Numbered from the stretch's first letter, positions 1 to 6,579 are shown. The stretch is DNA of 6,891 bases from JBBRLG01 sp038231495 (GCA_038231495.1 JBBRLG010000410.1:1-6891); one strand, 5' to 3'. Notes: generated from the sequence alone by a model not told the origin. Translations and numbers: made by a program.

Positions 1-2
1 GC

Positions 3-245
3 TTTCTGGAAGCGGATGCCGAGACGCAAGCCGTCCTGGTTCTGGACGACTTTGCCGCCGCGTATCGACTCCTGGAGTCGGGGGGTCTGGACGAATACAG
101 CGGCCAATATGCGGCATTTCTGTGCGGCCGGCTCGTCGGCACCGGACCCGACTCGGTGGACCTGCGCACGAAGGTCAGCCGCGAACGGCAGGTGCATCCC
201 GAACGGGTCGCGGTGATTCACGTCATGGACGCCGTGGTGCTTTAA
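3..245 (+). CDS. C-terminal end of an unrecognised protein (5' end outside window)
   Basis: An open frame runs in from the window edge for 80 codons and stops with TAA at 243-245. The residues begin FLEADAETQAVLVLDDFAAA and end in VAVIHVMDAVVL. The composition looks like a real protein: it is rich in Ala, Val, Leu, Asp and Glu, with alternating hydrophobic stretches and no low-complexity runs. I recognise no family motif. The stop lies 19 bases before the ATG of the next gene on the same strand, so the two may be co-transcribed. The true start and total length are not visible. Other frames over this stretch are open too, but they are Arg/Pro/Ser-rich, as expected of GC-rich shadow frames. The function is unknown. 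Confidence 0.6.
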   Translation, partial: FLEADAETQAVLVLDDFAAAYRLLESGGLDEYSGQYAAFLCGRLVGTGPDSVDLRTKVSRERQVHPERVAVIHVMDAVVL

Positions 246-264
246 GTCGAGCGAGTAACTCGTC

Positions 265-744
265 ATGCCTCTCGTCCGGCTCAAACTGCAGAGATACCGC
301 ACCGCTAACATCAGATCGCAAGTTCTGCACCTGGAACAACTGCTGGTGTGGATCCGCATCATTCGGCGACAACCACCCCACGCACTCCGCGAAGCCGTGG
401 TGGACACCGGCGCGCCCATGACCGTCTTTCCGCAGACGGAATGGCAACTATTCGCGCAAGAGGTCACGTGGCTGACGGGGCTGAACGATCCGAACGTCCC
501 GACGTGGGTCAGACAGTTTAGCGGGGTGGCGGGTGGAACGATTCCTTGCAGGCTCGGCACCGTGCCCATCGAGTTCTTCGACCACCTCGGAGGGCGGGTC
601 GGACCGACCGAGATCGTTGCCATGTTCGCCTTTGACAACGGGCAGATGCGGGACATCCTGGTAGGACTCGGCGGAGGCCCTTTCGTCAAGCGACGGCTGG
701 AAATGATCTACGACACATCGACCATCTCCTTGAGTGACGTCTGA
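265..744 (+). CDS. retropepsin-like aspartyl protease-fold protein (putative)
   Basis: This 159-residue protein carries the signature of a single-domain retroviral-type aspartyl protease. VVDTGAPMTVFP at residues 45-56 matches the catalytic D-T/S-G-A loop, with Asp47 as the candidate nucleophile activator. GVAGGTIPCRLGTVPIEF (87-104) fits the glycine-rich flap and following strand. DILVGLGGGPFVKRRLEMIYD (130-150) fits the late hydrophobic-Gly motif that ends this fold. Family members have one catalytic Asp and work as homodimers; that is family knowledge, not seen here. There is no signal peptide or clear membrane segment, so a cytoplasmic location is inferred. The start is constrained because a stop codon (TAA, 256-258) lies three codons upstream in frame and ATG 265 is the first start codon after it. 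The ribosome binding site is weak. The natural substrate is unknown. Similar bacterial proteins are usually annotated only as retropepsin-like or hypothetical. Confidence 0.72.
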   Translation: MPLVRLKLQRYRTANIRSQVLHLEQLLVWIRIIRRQPPHALREAVVDTGAPMTVFPQTEWQLFAQEVTWLTGLNDPNVPTWVRQFSGVAGGTIPCRLGTVPIEFFDHLGGRVGPTEIVAMFAFDNGQMRDILVGLGGGPFVKRRLEMIYDTSTISLSDV

Positions 745-830
745 AGCTTGCGAGAAAGCGCACGTCCCTGGAGGGCGGGACGGTGCTGGGCGAACTGTTG
801 TCCGCCCTTTCAAACCGCCGTTTGGAAATG

Positions 831-870
831 CCGGGTGCCATGCTTTCGAGTACAAAAGTATGGCACCCGG
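831..870. repeat. REP-like palindrome (11-bp perfect stem)
   Basis: CCGGGTGCCAT (831-841) is the exact reverse complement of ATGGCACCCGG (860-870). The 18 bases between them pair further as CTTTCG/CAAAAG with one mismatch, so a long imperfect hairpin forms with a loop of only a few bases. It sits directly before the RAYT transposase remnant. REP palindromes are the known substrates of RAYT proteins and commonly flank their genes. That placement supports a REP reading, but copy number elsewhere in the genome cannot be seen here. A transcription terminator is less likely because no T-run follows either arm. Confidence 0.6.
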
Positions 871-871
871 C

Positions 872-1090
872 GCCGGGCCGTTGCCGGTGTCGAAGGGCTG
901 GACGGAGTCCGTCAACGGCGCGGAGACGGAGGCGGAGTTGGCGGCATTGCGGCGGTCGGTGGCGCGCGGTGCCCCGTTCGGGGAGGCAGCGTGGCAGGAG
1001 CAGACGGCGCAGGCGCTAGGCCTGGAATCGGCCCTGCGGCGGCGGGGCCGGCCGAACAAGGTTCCCGAACCGCGTGAAAACCTAACCTGA
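872..1090 (+). pseudogene. C-terminal remnant of a REP-associated tyrosine transposase (RAYT, Y1_Tnp family)
   Basis: Read in the frame starting at 872, the sequence gives GWTESVNGAETEAELAALRR, then SVARGAPFGEAAWQEQTAQA and LGLESALRRRGRPNK, ending at TGA 1088-1090. This matches the characteristic C-terminus of RAYT/TnpA-REP proteins as I know them: W..xVN..qTeaEL..lR.s..RG.PfG...W.......LGLes.lR.rGRPkk. The N-terminal catalytic part, including the HUH motif and the tyrosine, is absent. Upstream of about 872 the sequence turns directly into the REP-like hairpin. The remnant is therefore a decayed or deleted copy of roughly 72 codons and cannot be catalytic. The frame is open upstream to an ATG at 734, but that part does not resemble RAYT and overlaps the end of the protease gene. 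A MITE-like element begins three bases after the stop. The identification rests on recognised residues, not a search. Confidence 0.72.
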
Positions 1091-1092
1091 CC
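1084..1092 (+). repeat. left target-site duplication of the MITE-like element
   Basis: AACCTGACC directly abuts the left terminal inverted repeat and is repeated exactly, in the same orientation, directly after the right one at 1285-1293. A perfect 9-base direct repeat bracketing a perfect inverted repeat end is the expected footprint of a DDE-type transposition event. Confidence 0.75.
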
Positions 1093-1284
1093 CAATAGTG
1101 TCCGGCTCGATTTTTGCATAGCGAATGTCGAAAAGCCTTGTTTTTCGGCTGTTTCTGCACTACCATCGCCACCAAGCTTGGTGTATAGTCAGTAAGATGA
1201 TAAAGCAAGTCCTCTTTCAATGAAAACACTACCAAACAAGGCTTTTCGACATTCGCCATGCAAAAATCGAGCCGGACACTATTG
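1093..1284. mobile_element. 192-bp MITE-like element with 51-bp terminal inverted repeats
   Basis: Bases 1093-1143 and 1234-1284 are inverted copies over 51 bases with a single mismatch (A1120 against C1257). The ends read CAATAGTGTCCGG on one side and CCGGACACTATTG on the other. The 90-base interior has no coding potential I can defend. It contains a 14-base perfect palindrome, CACCAAGCTTGGTG (1170-1183), and two direct copies of CACTACCA (1158-1165 and 1227-1234). The element is flanked by a 9-base target duplication, AACCTGACC. Size, long inverted repeats and lack of a transposase fit a non-autonomous MITE mobilised in trans. A parent IS beginning with CA and making 9-base duplications, for example an IS4-group element, is possible but unproven. 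The near-perfect arms suggest recent insertion. If transcribed, the arms would fold into a very stable hairpin that could stop transcription from either side. Confidence 0.8.
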
Positions 1285-1293
1285 AACCTGACC
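1285..1293 (+). repeat. right target-site duplication of the MITE-like element
   Basis: This AACCTGACC is the exact partner of the copy at 1084-1092. Removing the element and one copy restores a continuous AACCTGACCCCTTTTCTG, which I read as the untouched 3' tail of the RAYT element. Confidence 0.75.
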
Positions 1294-1375
1294 CCTTTTC
1301 TGTTTCTTTATCCGCTGAAAAAGACCTGCGCCCCTGCGCCCCCTTTCCCCCCACAGCTTCAAGCAGTTGCGAGCC

Positions 1376-4300
1376 TTAGGGCCTTTCGTCTTTGACCCGG
1401 CGGGAATCATCCCTCGCGGCGTCCGGGGCGTTTTTGAGGTGTTCCAAACCAGTGGGGAGATTCAATTCCGCGATGCGTTCGTGTATCTGGTCCAGGTGCC
1501 ATAGTCGGATCGCGGTTTCGTTTTCAATCAGATAAAGGAGGGTGCTGCCGTCCGGAGTAAACGCGAGTTGCTTGACCGGCCCGGAGGTTTTTAGTGTGAG
1601 AATCGCGGCGCCGTTGTCGCGCCACAGGCGGATCGTCCGGTCACGCGATCCACTGGCTAGCATGGTGTTACCTGCAAAAGCAAGGGCCGTAACCCGAGCC
1701 TGGTGCGGCGACAGGTCTCGAACAACGTTCCCCGACGGGACGCTGAGGATGCACACAGCGCCGTTCTCGGTACCGACCGCTGCCAGCGATTCGTCTGGAC
1801 AGAGCGCTACGGCGAAGACCTGACCCTTGTCGTACACCTTGGTCGCTATGGGCTTGGCGTCCGCCGTCGTAAACAACCGAAATGCTCCGTCCCCGCCACC
1901 GACAATCACGTACTGTCTGCCGGCTCGGATCCCCTTGAGCGCGCTAATGCCGGTTTTGCCTGTGAATAGATTTGGTCCGGAATGTACCACCTCCGTCCCC
2001 GTGCCTATGTCCCACGCCCTGAGCACGTTGCCGTTGGTGATCCAAAGCCGGCCGGTGGCATCGAAATCCATATCGCAGCACTTACCCAACGGCAGTTTAG
2101 ACGCCTTTCCACTCGGAGCCCGAACGGCGACGGAGTCCCATAACTTCGCGGCGATGGCACCTTCCTTCGGGTCAATGGCCACGCATGGGTTCTCGTCGCT
2201 GTGGTCCAGGACCAGGATCTGCCCGACCTGAGCCTGACGGTCCAGATCCCAGGTCTTCATCTGTAGCTCGCTTTTCCCACCGCTCGCATCGGCCAGCAGC
2301 ACTAGCCGGTGCCCACTTTGGGCCAAGGCGAAGGCCCGCACGGGACGAAACTGTTGGGCCACGACCGTCCCTTCGCGATGCCCGGCGAGTGTAAACACAT
2401 AGGTCTTCTCCTCGCCGGTCACGATTAACGATCGCCCGTCAGGGTGGAAGATCGGAACACAACACGCCCCTCCCTGCAGGTCGAGATCGAGAAGCAACTC
2501 GCCATTCACGGCATCCCACAACTTGACGTGCTTGATGGAGCGTGATGCGGTGGCAAGGAGGGTGCCGTCCGGACTGAAGGCGACGTCGTCGATAAAATTG
2601 TCCTCGGCCGCGTTTCCGCCAGGCGAAAGAAAGCGTCGTAGGACACGCCCGGAGGCGGCGTCTCGTAGTTCTAATTCGCCGTCCATGCGATGGGAGAACA
2701 CACGCCCGTCTGGGCTAATTTCCTGAAGCCCAGAGCCGTCTAGGGGGAAGGGGGGGCAGACAACAGGTTGGAGCGTGTCGTTGTTCAAAAAGACATGGCC
2801 TGCCCGCCCGGAAGCGAGCAGCCAGTGGCCTTCGTGGGGCACGAGCAGACGGTAAAAGCCCTCGCGGCCAGTGAAGGACACGGGCTCCTTCCATTCCTTG
2901 TCTGCAGCCCACCGCTTCACCGTCTTATCGAGAGCACAGGAGTAAAGCACCGTCCCGTCCTGGTTGAAGGCCACGCTGAAAACCTCGTCCGTATGAGCAA
3001 TCTTATCGGTAACAGCCCCGGGCGTCTCCGTGCCCAGGTCCCACCGATGAAGCCAACCGCTCTTGCTGCCAGCCGCCAGCCAACGGCCATCAGGGGAGAA
3101 CGCCAGCGAGATGATGCCATCCCCCGATCCGAGGGTCTTGCCCCAGTATGCGAGGGAGCATTGGTAGGAGAGACGCCTCGCTACCTTATGGTCGCGCAAG
3201 TCGATCAACAACACTTCCCCGCTCAATTTGGAACTGGACTGGCCCAGCGCCAGCAATCGACCGTCGGGGTGGGTTGCGACCGCCTCCGCAGTGAGACCCA
3301 GTGCGATCTCTTGCCGCCCGACTAAATCCACACCGCCAAGCGTCTCTACCAGTGCTGTCCGCAGCTCGGGGGCGAGTTTTGACGCCAGTGGGAGTTGAGC
3401 TGCTTGCAGGAGGTCCTGGCGGTTTTTGGCCATCCAACCCGGTTTGCGGCTGGTGCTTCGTTCCCTAAGTCGTGCCTCTGCCGCATAGAATTCCTGCGTT
3501 TCAGCCTGTTGCGTCGCGTTTTCCGCCTGCTGTTCCCTCAATTTGCTCTTATTGTCGGCATTGATAGACTTCTCTGCCTCAAGGCGCCATTGCTGGAAAC
3601 CCCAGGCTCCACCACCTCCAACCAAACCTCCAACCGGAATTAAGCATAGTAGTACGACCAAAAGTGCTTTTCCGCGCGCGCGTGCTTCCACCGCGTGCTT
3701 TAATCGCTTCGCCACGCCAGTCGAGTAGGCCCTGATCCTTGTCGCCACTGCAGCGGCGTCCCTTGGTCGCCCCTCACGCCGGGTTTCCAAGCAATCACGG
3801 CAAAGTGTCACCAAGTCTGCATGGGCGACGCATTTTTCTAACCTGCCCAGAGCCTCCGCTAAGTCGCCTCTCTTCGCTTTGTCCAGGGCGACAGCTCTAC
3901 TGCAATTCCAGTAAGGAGGGCATCCAGTCAGCAGATGGCAAAGGATGCCGCCCAAGCTGAACACGTCGGCCCGCGCGTCGACATCCCTAGCCTCGCCACT
4001 CGCTTGCTCCGGCGGCATATATGGCACTTTCCCAACTCTCCCAGTTCCTGACTCTTCAATCGGCAAGTCCAACTCGACCGGCCCTGGTGTCAGGCCGTCC
4101 TGGAATTCCTGCGTGGTGGGCGCATTGGACGCAGTATTTGGTTGTAGTATTTTCGCGAGGCCCCAGTCCATGACTTGTACCTCGTCGAACGCCCCTACCA
4201 TGACGTTATCAGGCGTTAGATCCCGGTGGATGATTCCTTGACGGTGGACGTAGGCCATTGTCTGGCAAATCTGCTCGAAGATCGTCAGGAACCGTTGCTG

Positions 4301-4951
4301 ATTCCCGTGGCACTCCTTACCCTTCGCCAGCAAAGCGGCGAAAGTGGGCCCACCTACAAACCGCATGGTGAAATAGGGCCGCCCGTCAGCCAGAGTGCCG
4401 GAGTCGTACACCGGCACGACTCCGGGGTGCTGGAGCCGACTGAGAATCCGTGATTCAGCCATGAACCGGCGGACATGTGCCGGGTCACTGCCGTGTTTCG
4501 ATTGCAAGATTTTGACAGCTAACTTGCGGTCAAGGTGCGGGTCATGTGCATGTAAGACGACGCCGATGCCGCCCCTGCCAATTTCCTGTTGAACCGCACT
4601 GCGCCCAGCGACGCTTGGGACACTTTCCTTACCCTCCGGATTGCTTAACTGGTGTTTCCAGGCAAGGACCTCCGCTAGAGCATCGTCATCGTTAGCGAAT
4701 GCCGGAAACCGCCTCAGATAATCCTCTACACAAACTGGCTCAGGGCCTGCTTTGCGCGTTTCCATGTCACTCTTCACCAACTCCACCAACACTGGTGTCC
4801 GCAGTGGTCCGGCGGACGGTAGGTATGCAGCGATGTCGGGGCCGGCAGCAGGATGGTCGCGCCATCGAACCTCGAACGAATCAATAATCCTTTCGTAATC
4901 GTCACGCTCTTCACGAGTGAGCGATTGTACGCGCGTTCGGATCGAGGACAT
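1376..4951 (-). CDS. membrane serine/threonine protein kinase with C-terminal WD40 double propeller
   Basis: The product is 1191 residues from ATG 4951. In order it has: an N-terminal extension of the kind seen in planctomycete kinases (about 15-110); a kinase domain (119-403); a basic stretch and one membrane segment (about 429-451); a Gln/Glu-rich, probably coiled linker (456-499); and about 14 WD40-like units (556-1153) with repeated SPDG and LWD/RWD motifs. Kinase landmarks are the Gly loop IGRGGIGVV (124-132), Lys147 in LAVKIL, Glu166 in helix C, HRDLTPDN (242-249) with catalytic Asp244 and Asn249, DWG (262-264) and PPEQ (313-316). HRDLK is changed to HRDLT; DWG for DFG is common in these kinases. 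Topology predicts a cytoplasmic kinase and an extracytoplasmic propeller. ATG 4951 has GGAG at 4961-4964 with a 9-base gap. An upstream ATG at 4987 would add 12 residues but lacks a ribosome binding site. The gene lies just downstream of the sigma gene and is probably co-transcribed with it. Confidence 0.92.
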   Translation of the reverse strand: MSSIRTRVQSLTREERDDYERIIDSFEVRWRDHPAAGPDIAAYLPSAGPLRTPVLVELVKSDMETRKAGPEPVCVEDYLRRFPAFANDDDALAEVLAWKHQLSNPEGKESVPSVAGRSAVQQEIGRGGIGVVLHAHDPHLDRKLAVKILQSKHGSDPAHVRRFMAESRILSRLQHPGVVPVYDSGTLADGRPYFTMRFVGGPTFAALLAKGKECHGNQQRFLTIFEQICQTMAYVHRQGIIHRDLTPDNVMVGAFDEVQVMDWGLAKILQPNTASNAPTTQEFQDGLTPGPVELDLPIEESGTGRVGKVPYMPPEQASGEARDVDARADVFSLGGILCHLLTGCPPYWNCSRAVALDKAKRGDLAEALGRLEKCVAHADLVTLCRDCLETRREGRPRDAAAVATRIRAYSTGVAKRLKHAVEARARGKALLVVLLCLIPVGGLVGGGGAWGFQQWRLEAEKSINADNKSKLREQQAENATQQAETQEFYAAEARLRERSTSRKPGWMAKNRQDLLQAAQLPLASKLAPELRTALVETLGGVDLVGRQEIALGLTAEAVATHPDGRLLALGQSSSKLSGEVLLIDLRDHKVARRLSYQCSLAYWGKTLGSGDGIISLAFSPDGRWLAAGSKSGWLHRWDLGTETPGAVTDKIAHTDEVFSVAFNQDGTVLYSCALDKTVKRWAADKEWKEPVSFTGREGFYRLLVPHEGHWLLASGRAGHVFLNNDTLQPVVCPPFPLDGSGLQEISPDGRVFSHRMDGELELRDAASGRVLRRFLSPGGNAAEDNFIDDVAFSPDGTLLATASRSIKHVKLWDAVNGELLLDLDLQGGACCVPIFHPDGRSLIVTGEEKTYVFTLAGHREGTVVAQQFRPVRAFALAQSGHRLVLLADASGGKSELQMKTWDLDRQAQVGQILVLDHSDENPCVAIDPKEGAIAAKLWDSVAVRAPSGKASKLPLGKCCDMDFDATGRLWITNGNVLRAWDIGTGTEVVHSGPNLFTGKTGISALKGIRAGRQYVIVGGGDGAFRLFTTADAKPIATKVYDKGQVFAVALCPDESLAAVGTENGAVCILSVPSGNVVRDLSPHQARVTALAFAGNTMLASGSRDRTIRLWRDNGAAILTLKTSGPVKQLAFTPDGSTLLYLIENETAIRLWHLDQIHERIAELNLPTGLEHLKNAPDAARDDSRRVKDERP

Positions 4952-4960
4952 CCTGGGAAA

Positions 4961-4964
4961 CTCC
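4961..4964 (-). promoter_or_regulatory. ribosome binding site deciding the kinase start
   Basis: On the minus strand GGAG lies 9 bases before the ATG at 4951. The alternative ATG at 4987 is preceded by GAAATGGTAGC, which has no Shine-Dalgarno match. I therefore prefer 4951, though both starts keep every domain. Confidence 0.5.
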
Positions 4965-4996
4965 AAATTACACGACAGCCTTGGCATGCTACCATT

Positions 4997-5641
4997 TCAG
5001 ACTGCATCTGTTTCTTGATGCAGTGTTCTGATTTGGTCGTGGAACCAATTGATAGTGCGGGCAACTGTCGATTGGTGGACCCCTACCTTCTTCGCGATCA
5101 CGTCCTGGATCTCTTTCATGTCTTCCAAGTAAAGTTCCACGATCTTGCGACGGGGCGACGACGCGCCCAGCTTCTCCTTTATCTCGTCGATAACCTCCCA
5201 CAAGTTGGTTAGCAACTCCTTCTGTTCGACTATCTGATCCGGACCAATTGATTTGTCTTCATAGTCACGGGAAATGGGTGATCCGTCCGGACCAGCCACT
5301 GTTCCGGCCCCCGTTTCTTGATTCATGTGCTTCTCCTGTCCCAAGCGGCGCTGGGCGCGATTTTTGGCGATGCGGAGCAATTCAGCGGCCAGTTCCTCTG
5401 GGGTTTTGGCATCTGCAAAACCGTGCCTGAGGTAGGAAGTATGTGCCGACCAGAGAGCGGCATATGCCTCTGCCTCGTCGCGGACACGAAGAACCTTCAG
5501 GCCAAAGCCGTCTTTAAGCATCTGAAGAGCGATCGGGACAAGGAGCTTAAGATGACTTTCCAAAACTTTGGGGTCGTCGAGATTAAGCGCGGTCGGTGAA
5601 GCTGGCGTTTGCCCGACGATTGGCTTGGGTTCGGTGCTCAT
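4997..5641 (-). CDS. sigma-70 family, ECF-like RNA polymerase sigma factor (kinase-linked)
   Basis: The 214-residue product begins MSTEPKPIVGQTP. Residues about 55-105 (EAEAYAALWSAHTSYLRHGF, then ELAAELLRIAKNRAQRRLGQ) look like a diverged sigma region 2, in which RNA polymerase core binding and -10 recognition reside. After a Gly/Asp-rich linker (110-135), residues 140-207 form region 4, including RRKIVELYLEDM and the helix-turn-helix EIQDVIAKKVGVHQSTVART that contacts the -35 box. Such short planctomycete factors, encoded next to Ser/Thr kinases, are known as STK-associated ECF groups; assigning this one to a particular group would need a profile search. ATG 5641 is chosen because AAAGGCGG lies upstream and the domain begins soon after. 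The frame stays open to 5965, but that extension is Cys/Arg/Trp-rich and not protein-like. The stop lies 45 bases before the kinase ATG at 4951, or 9 bases before ATG 4987. No cognate anti-sigma gene is visible, so the kinase is the obvious candidate regulator. Confidence 0.82.
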   Translation of the reverse strand: MSTEPKPIVGQTPASPTALNLDDPKVLESHLKLLVPIALQMLKDGFGLKVLRVRDEAEAYAALWSAHTSYLRHGFADAKTPEELAAELLRIAKNRAQRRLGQEKHMNQETGAGTVAGPDGSPISRDYEDKSIGPDQIVEQKELLTNLWEVIDEIKEKLGASSPRRKIVELYLEDMKEIQDVIAKKVGVHQSTVARTINWFHDQIRTLHQETDAV

Positions 5642-6068
5642 CTGGATGCCGCCTTTCAGTGGTCGAGTTGTACACCAGGAGAAAAAACACAAATCTTTGG
5701 GAAAACCTCTGCATAAAACGCGGTCCGAACGATGGTAATAGGTAGAGGCCCCGAAGCCGCAACTCAGAAGCCAAGTTGTGGCAAGATGATTTCGCGGGCA
5801 CGCCGACTCGGGATGCCACTTGATGAGCATATCGGGGCCGCGCGCGTGCCGCCAGGAAAATTCGTGGCCCTTGATCCAAGCCCCGGTGCATAGCCGAGTC
5901 CGAGAAGTCGGTTGGTTAACCGGCTCCCGACCGGCAAAACCGCTCGAATCCGAGAACGTTGTCAATGGTTTCCTTCCTTTTCGAGCCCCGGCCTGGCGCG
6001 CCCGGGGCCGGTGAACTGACCTTCCGGTCGGTTCCCGATTGGAGTGCCTTTTCTAAGGAGGAGCACCC
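5642..6068. other. divergent intergenic region between sigma/kinase unit and secreted-protein gene
   Basis: These 427 bases separate two divergent starts and should hold both promoters. I see no convincing sigma-70 -35/-10 pair on either strand. An A-rich patch at about 5680-5709 lies just upstream of the sigma gene. The leader of the + strand gene contains two hairpin candidates. GCCCCGG (5985-5991) pairs with CCGGGGC (6002-6008). AACTGACC (6014-6021) pairs with GGTCGGTT (6026-6033), 8 bp with one G-T wobble and a TTCC loop. An 8-base palindrome GGTTAACC lies at 5914-5921. No supportable small gene was found here. Confidence 0.5.
6056..6061 (+). promoter_or_regulatory. strong Shine-Dalgarno site of the secreted-protein gene
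   Basis: AGGAGG, within TAAGGAGGAG, lies 7 bases before ATG 6069. It is a near-ideal match to the 16S tail and clearly better than those of the other genes in the window. It fixes the start at 6069 rather than at the in-frame ATG at 6102. Confidence 0.85.
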
Positions 6069-6551
6069 ATGTTCCGCAACGAATTGTTCGCGAAGTTGAA
6101 AATGCATCCGCTTTTCCTGGCTCTGGTCGCCGGGATGTGCTTCGCGGGTAGTATTGCCCGCGCGGACCACAACATGGACAGCCAACGCCGCGCCGTTGAG
6201 GACCGCGGCGGCAAGGTGTACTGGGGCAAGCACTTCGACCACGTCGAGTACCTCAAGTTGACGGCGGCCCTCGCCTCGGGGACTGGTGGCACCTATGCAG
6301 TTGACTTGGCCAAGGCCATTGCCAAGGACTTTGGCAAGGAGATCGGCCTCGACGTGCTGAATAAACTTCTCAACGGCGAGTCCATCGACTTGGGCAACGT
6401 CGAGATCCAAGGCGGCTTCGCAACTTATTCACACTGGGAACGCACCGTCCACGAATTCTTTGACGGCTGGCCGCCCCGCTGGCAGCGGATTGAGAACAAG
6501 ATTCCCCTGCCTAACACGTTTCAGCTCTATCTTCGGGTGAAGCAGAAGTAA
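6069..6551 (+). CDS. small secreted protein of unknown function
   Basis: The 160-residue product opens with a typical Sec signal peptide: basic residues (MFRNELFAKLK), a hydrophobic core (LFLALVAGMCFAG) and an A-R-A cleavage site after Ala32. This leaves a mature chain of about 128 residues starting DHNMDSQRR. The Cys at 24 is not in a lipobox because Met precedes it, so a lipoprotein is unlikely. The mature part has an Ala/Lys-rich probable helix (TAALASGTGGTYAVDLAKAI and onward) and a Trp/Pro-rich end (HWERTVHEFFDGWPPRWQRI). It has no cysteine and no catalytic motif that I recognise. The start is fixed by AGGAGG at 6056-6061, and the gene is followed by a strong terminator at 6580-6619, so it looks like a well-expressed single-gene unit. 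It is divergent from the sigma/kinase pair. It could be a target or an extracytoplasmic partner of that system, but only position suggests this. Confidence 0.85.
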   Translation: MFRNELFAKLKMHPLFLALVAGMCFAGSIARADHNMDSQRRAVEDRGGKVYWGKHFDHVEYLKLTAALASGTGGTYAVDLAKAIAKDFGKEIGLDVLNKLLNGESIDLGNVEIQGGFATYSHWERTVHEFFDGWPPRWQRIENKIPLPNTFQLYLRVKQK

Positions 6552-6579
6552 CCCTTTCGCCAAAGCAACTGCTCCTGGG

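Larger units (their letters stand above)
745..1375. other. gene-free stretch filled with mobile-element debris
   Basis: No intact gene is supported here. The stretch holds, in order, a weak imperfect hairpin after the protease gene (772-808), a REP-like palindrome (831-870), the C-terminal remnant of a RAYT transposase (872-1090) and a MITE-like element with target duplications (1084-1293). A short C-rich run (about 1327-1352) follows, before the 3' end of the kinase gene. Long open frames across it, for example 734-1090 and 748-1077 on +, are a fortuitous fusion to the RAYT remnant and its shadow. Confidence 0.7.

Noticed and set aside
772..808. Possible terminator after the protease gene: AGGGCGG (772-778) with CCGCCCT (802-808)
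   Set aside because: The stem is short with a bulge, the loop is over 20 bases and only TTTC follows, so it is too weak to call.
808..828. Small imperfect palindrome TTTCAAAC/GTTTGGAAA
   Set aside because: It is an 8-bp stem with a bulge and no supporting context, likely chance.
734..1090. 118-codon + strand open frame as a complete gene
   Set aside because: Only the part after 872 is protein-like (RAYT C-terminus). The first part overlaps the protease gene end and the REP-like hairpin, so it is a chance fusion rather than an intact gene.
448..1119. 223-codon minus-strand open frame
   Set aside because: It is antisense to the protease gene and RAYT remnant, is Arg/Pro/Ser-rich without domain features, and fits a shadow frame in GC-rich DNA.
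912..1259. Minus-strand open frame spanning the MITE interior as a transposase fragment
   Set aside because: It runs across the inverted repeats and antisense through the RAYT remnant into a Pro/Ala-rich shadow. No transposase motif is visible.
2768..3325. 185-codon + strand open frame inside the kinase gene
   Set aside because: It is antisense to the WD40 region, whose repeated SPDG and LWD motifs clearly mark the minus strand as coding.
5642..5965. N-terminal extension of the sigma factor to the ATG at 5965
   Set aside because: The extension is rich in Cys, Trp, His and Arg with no family resemblance. ATG 5641 has an upstream AAAGGCGG and begins a normal-length factor.
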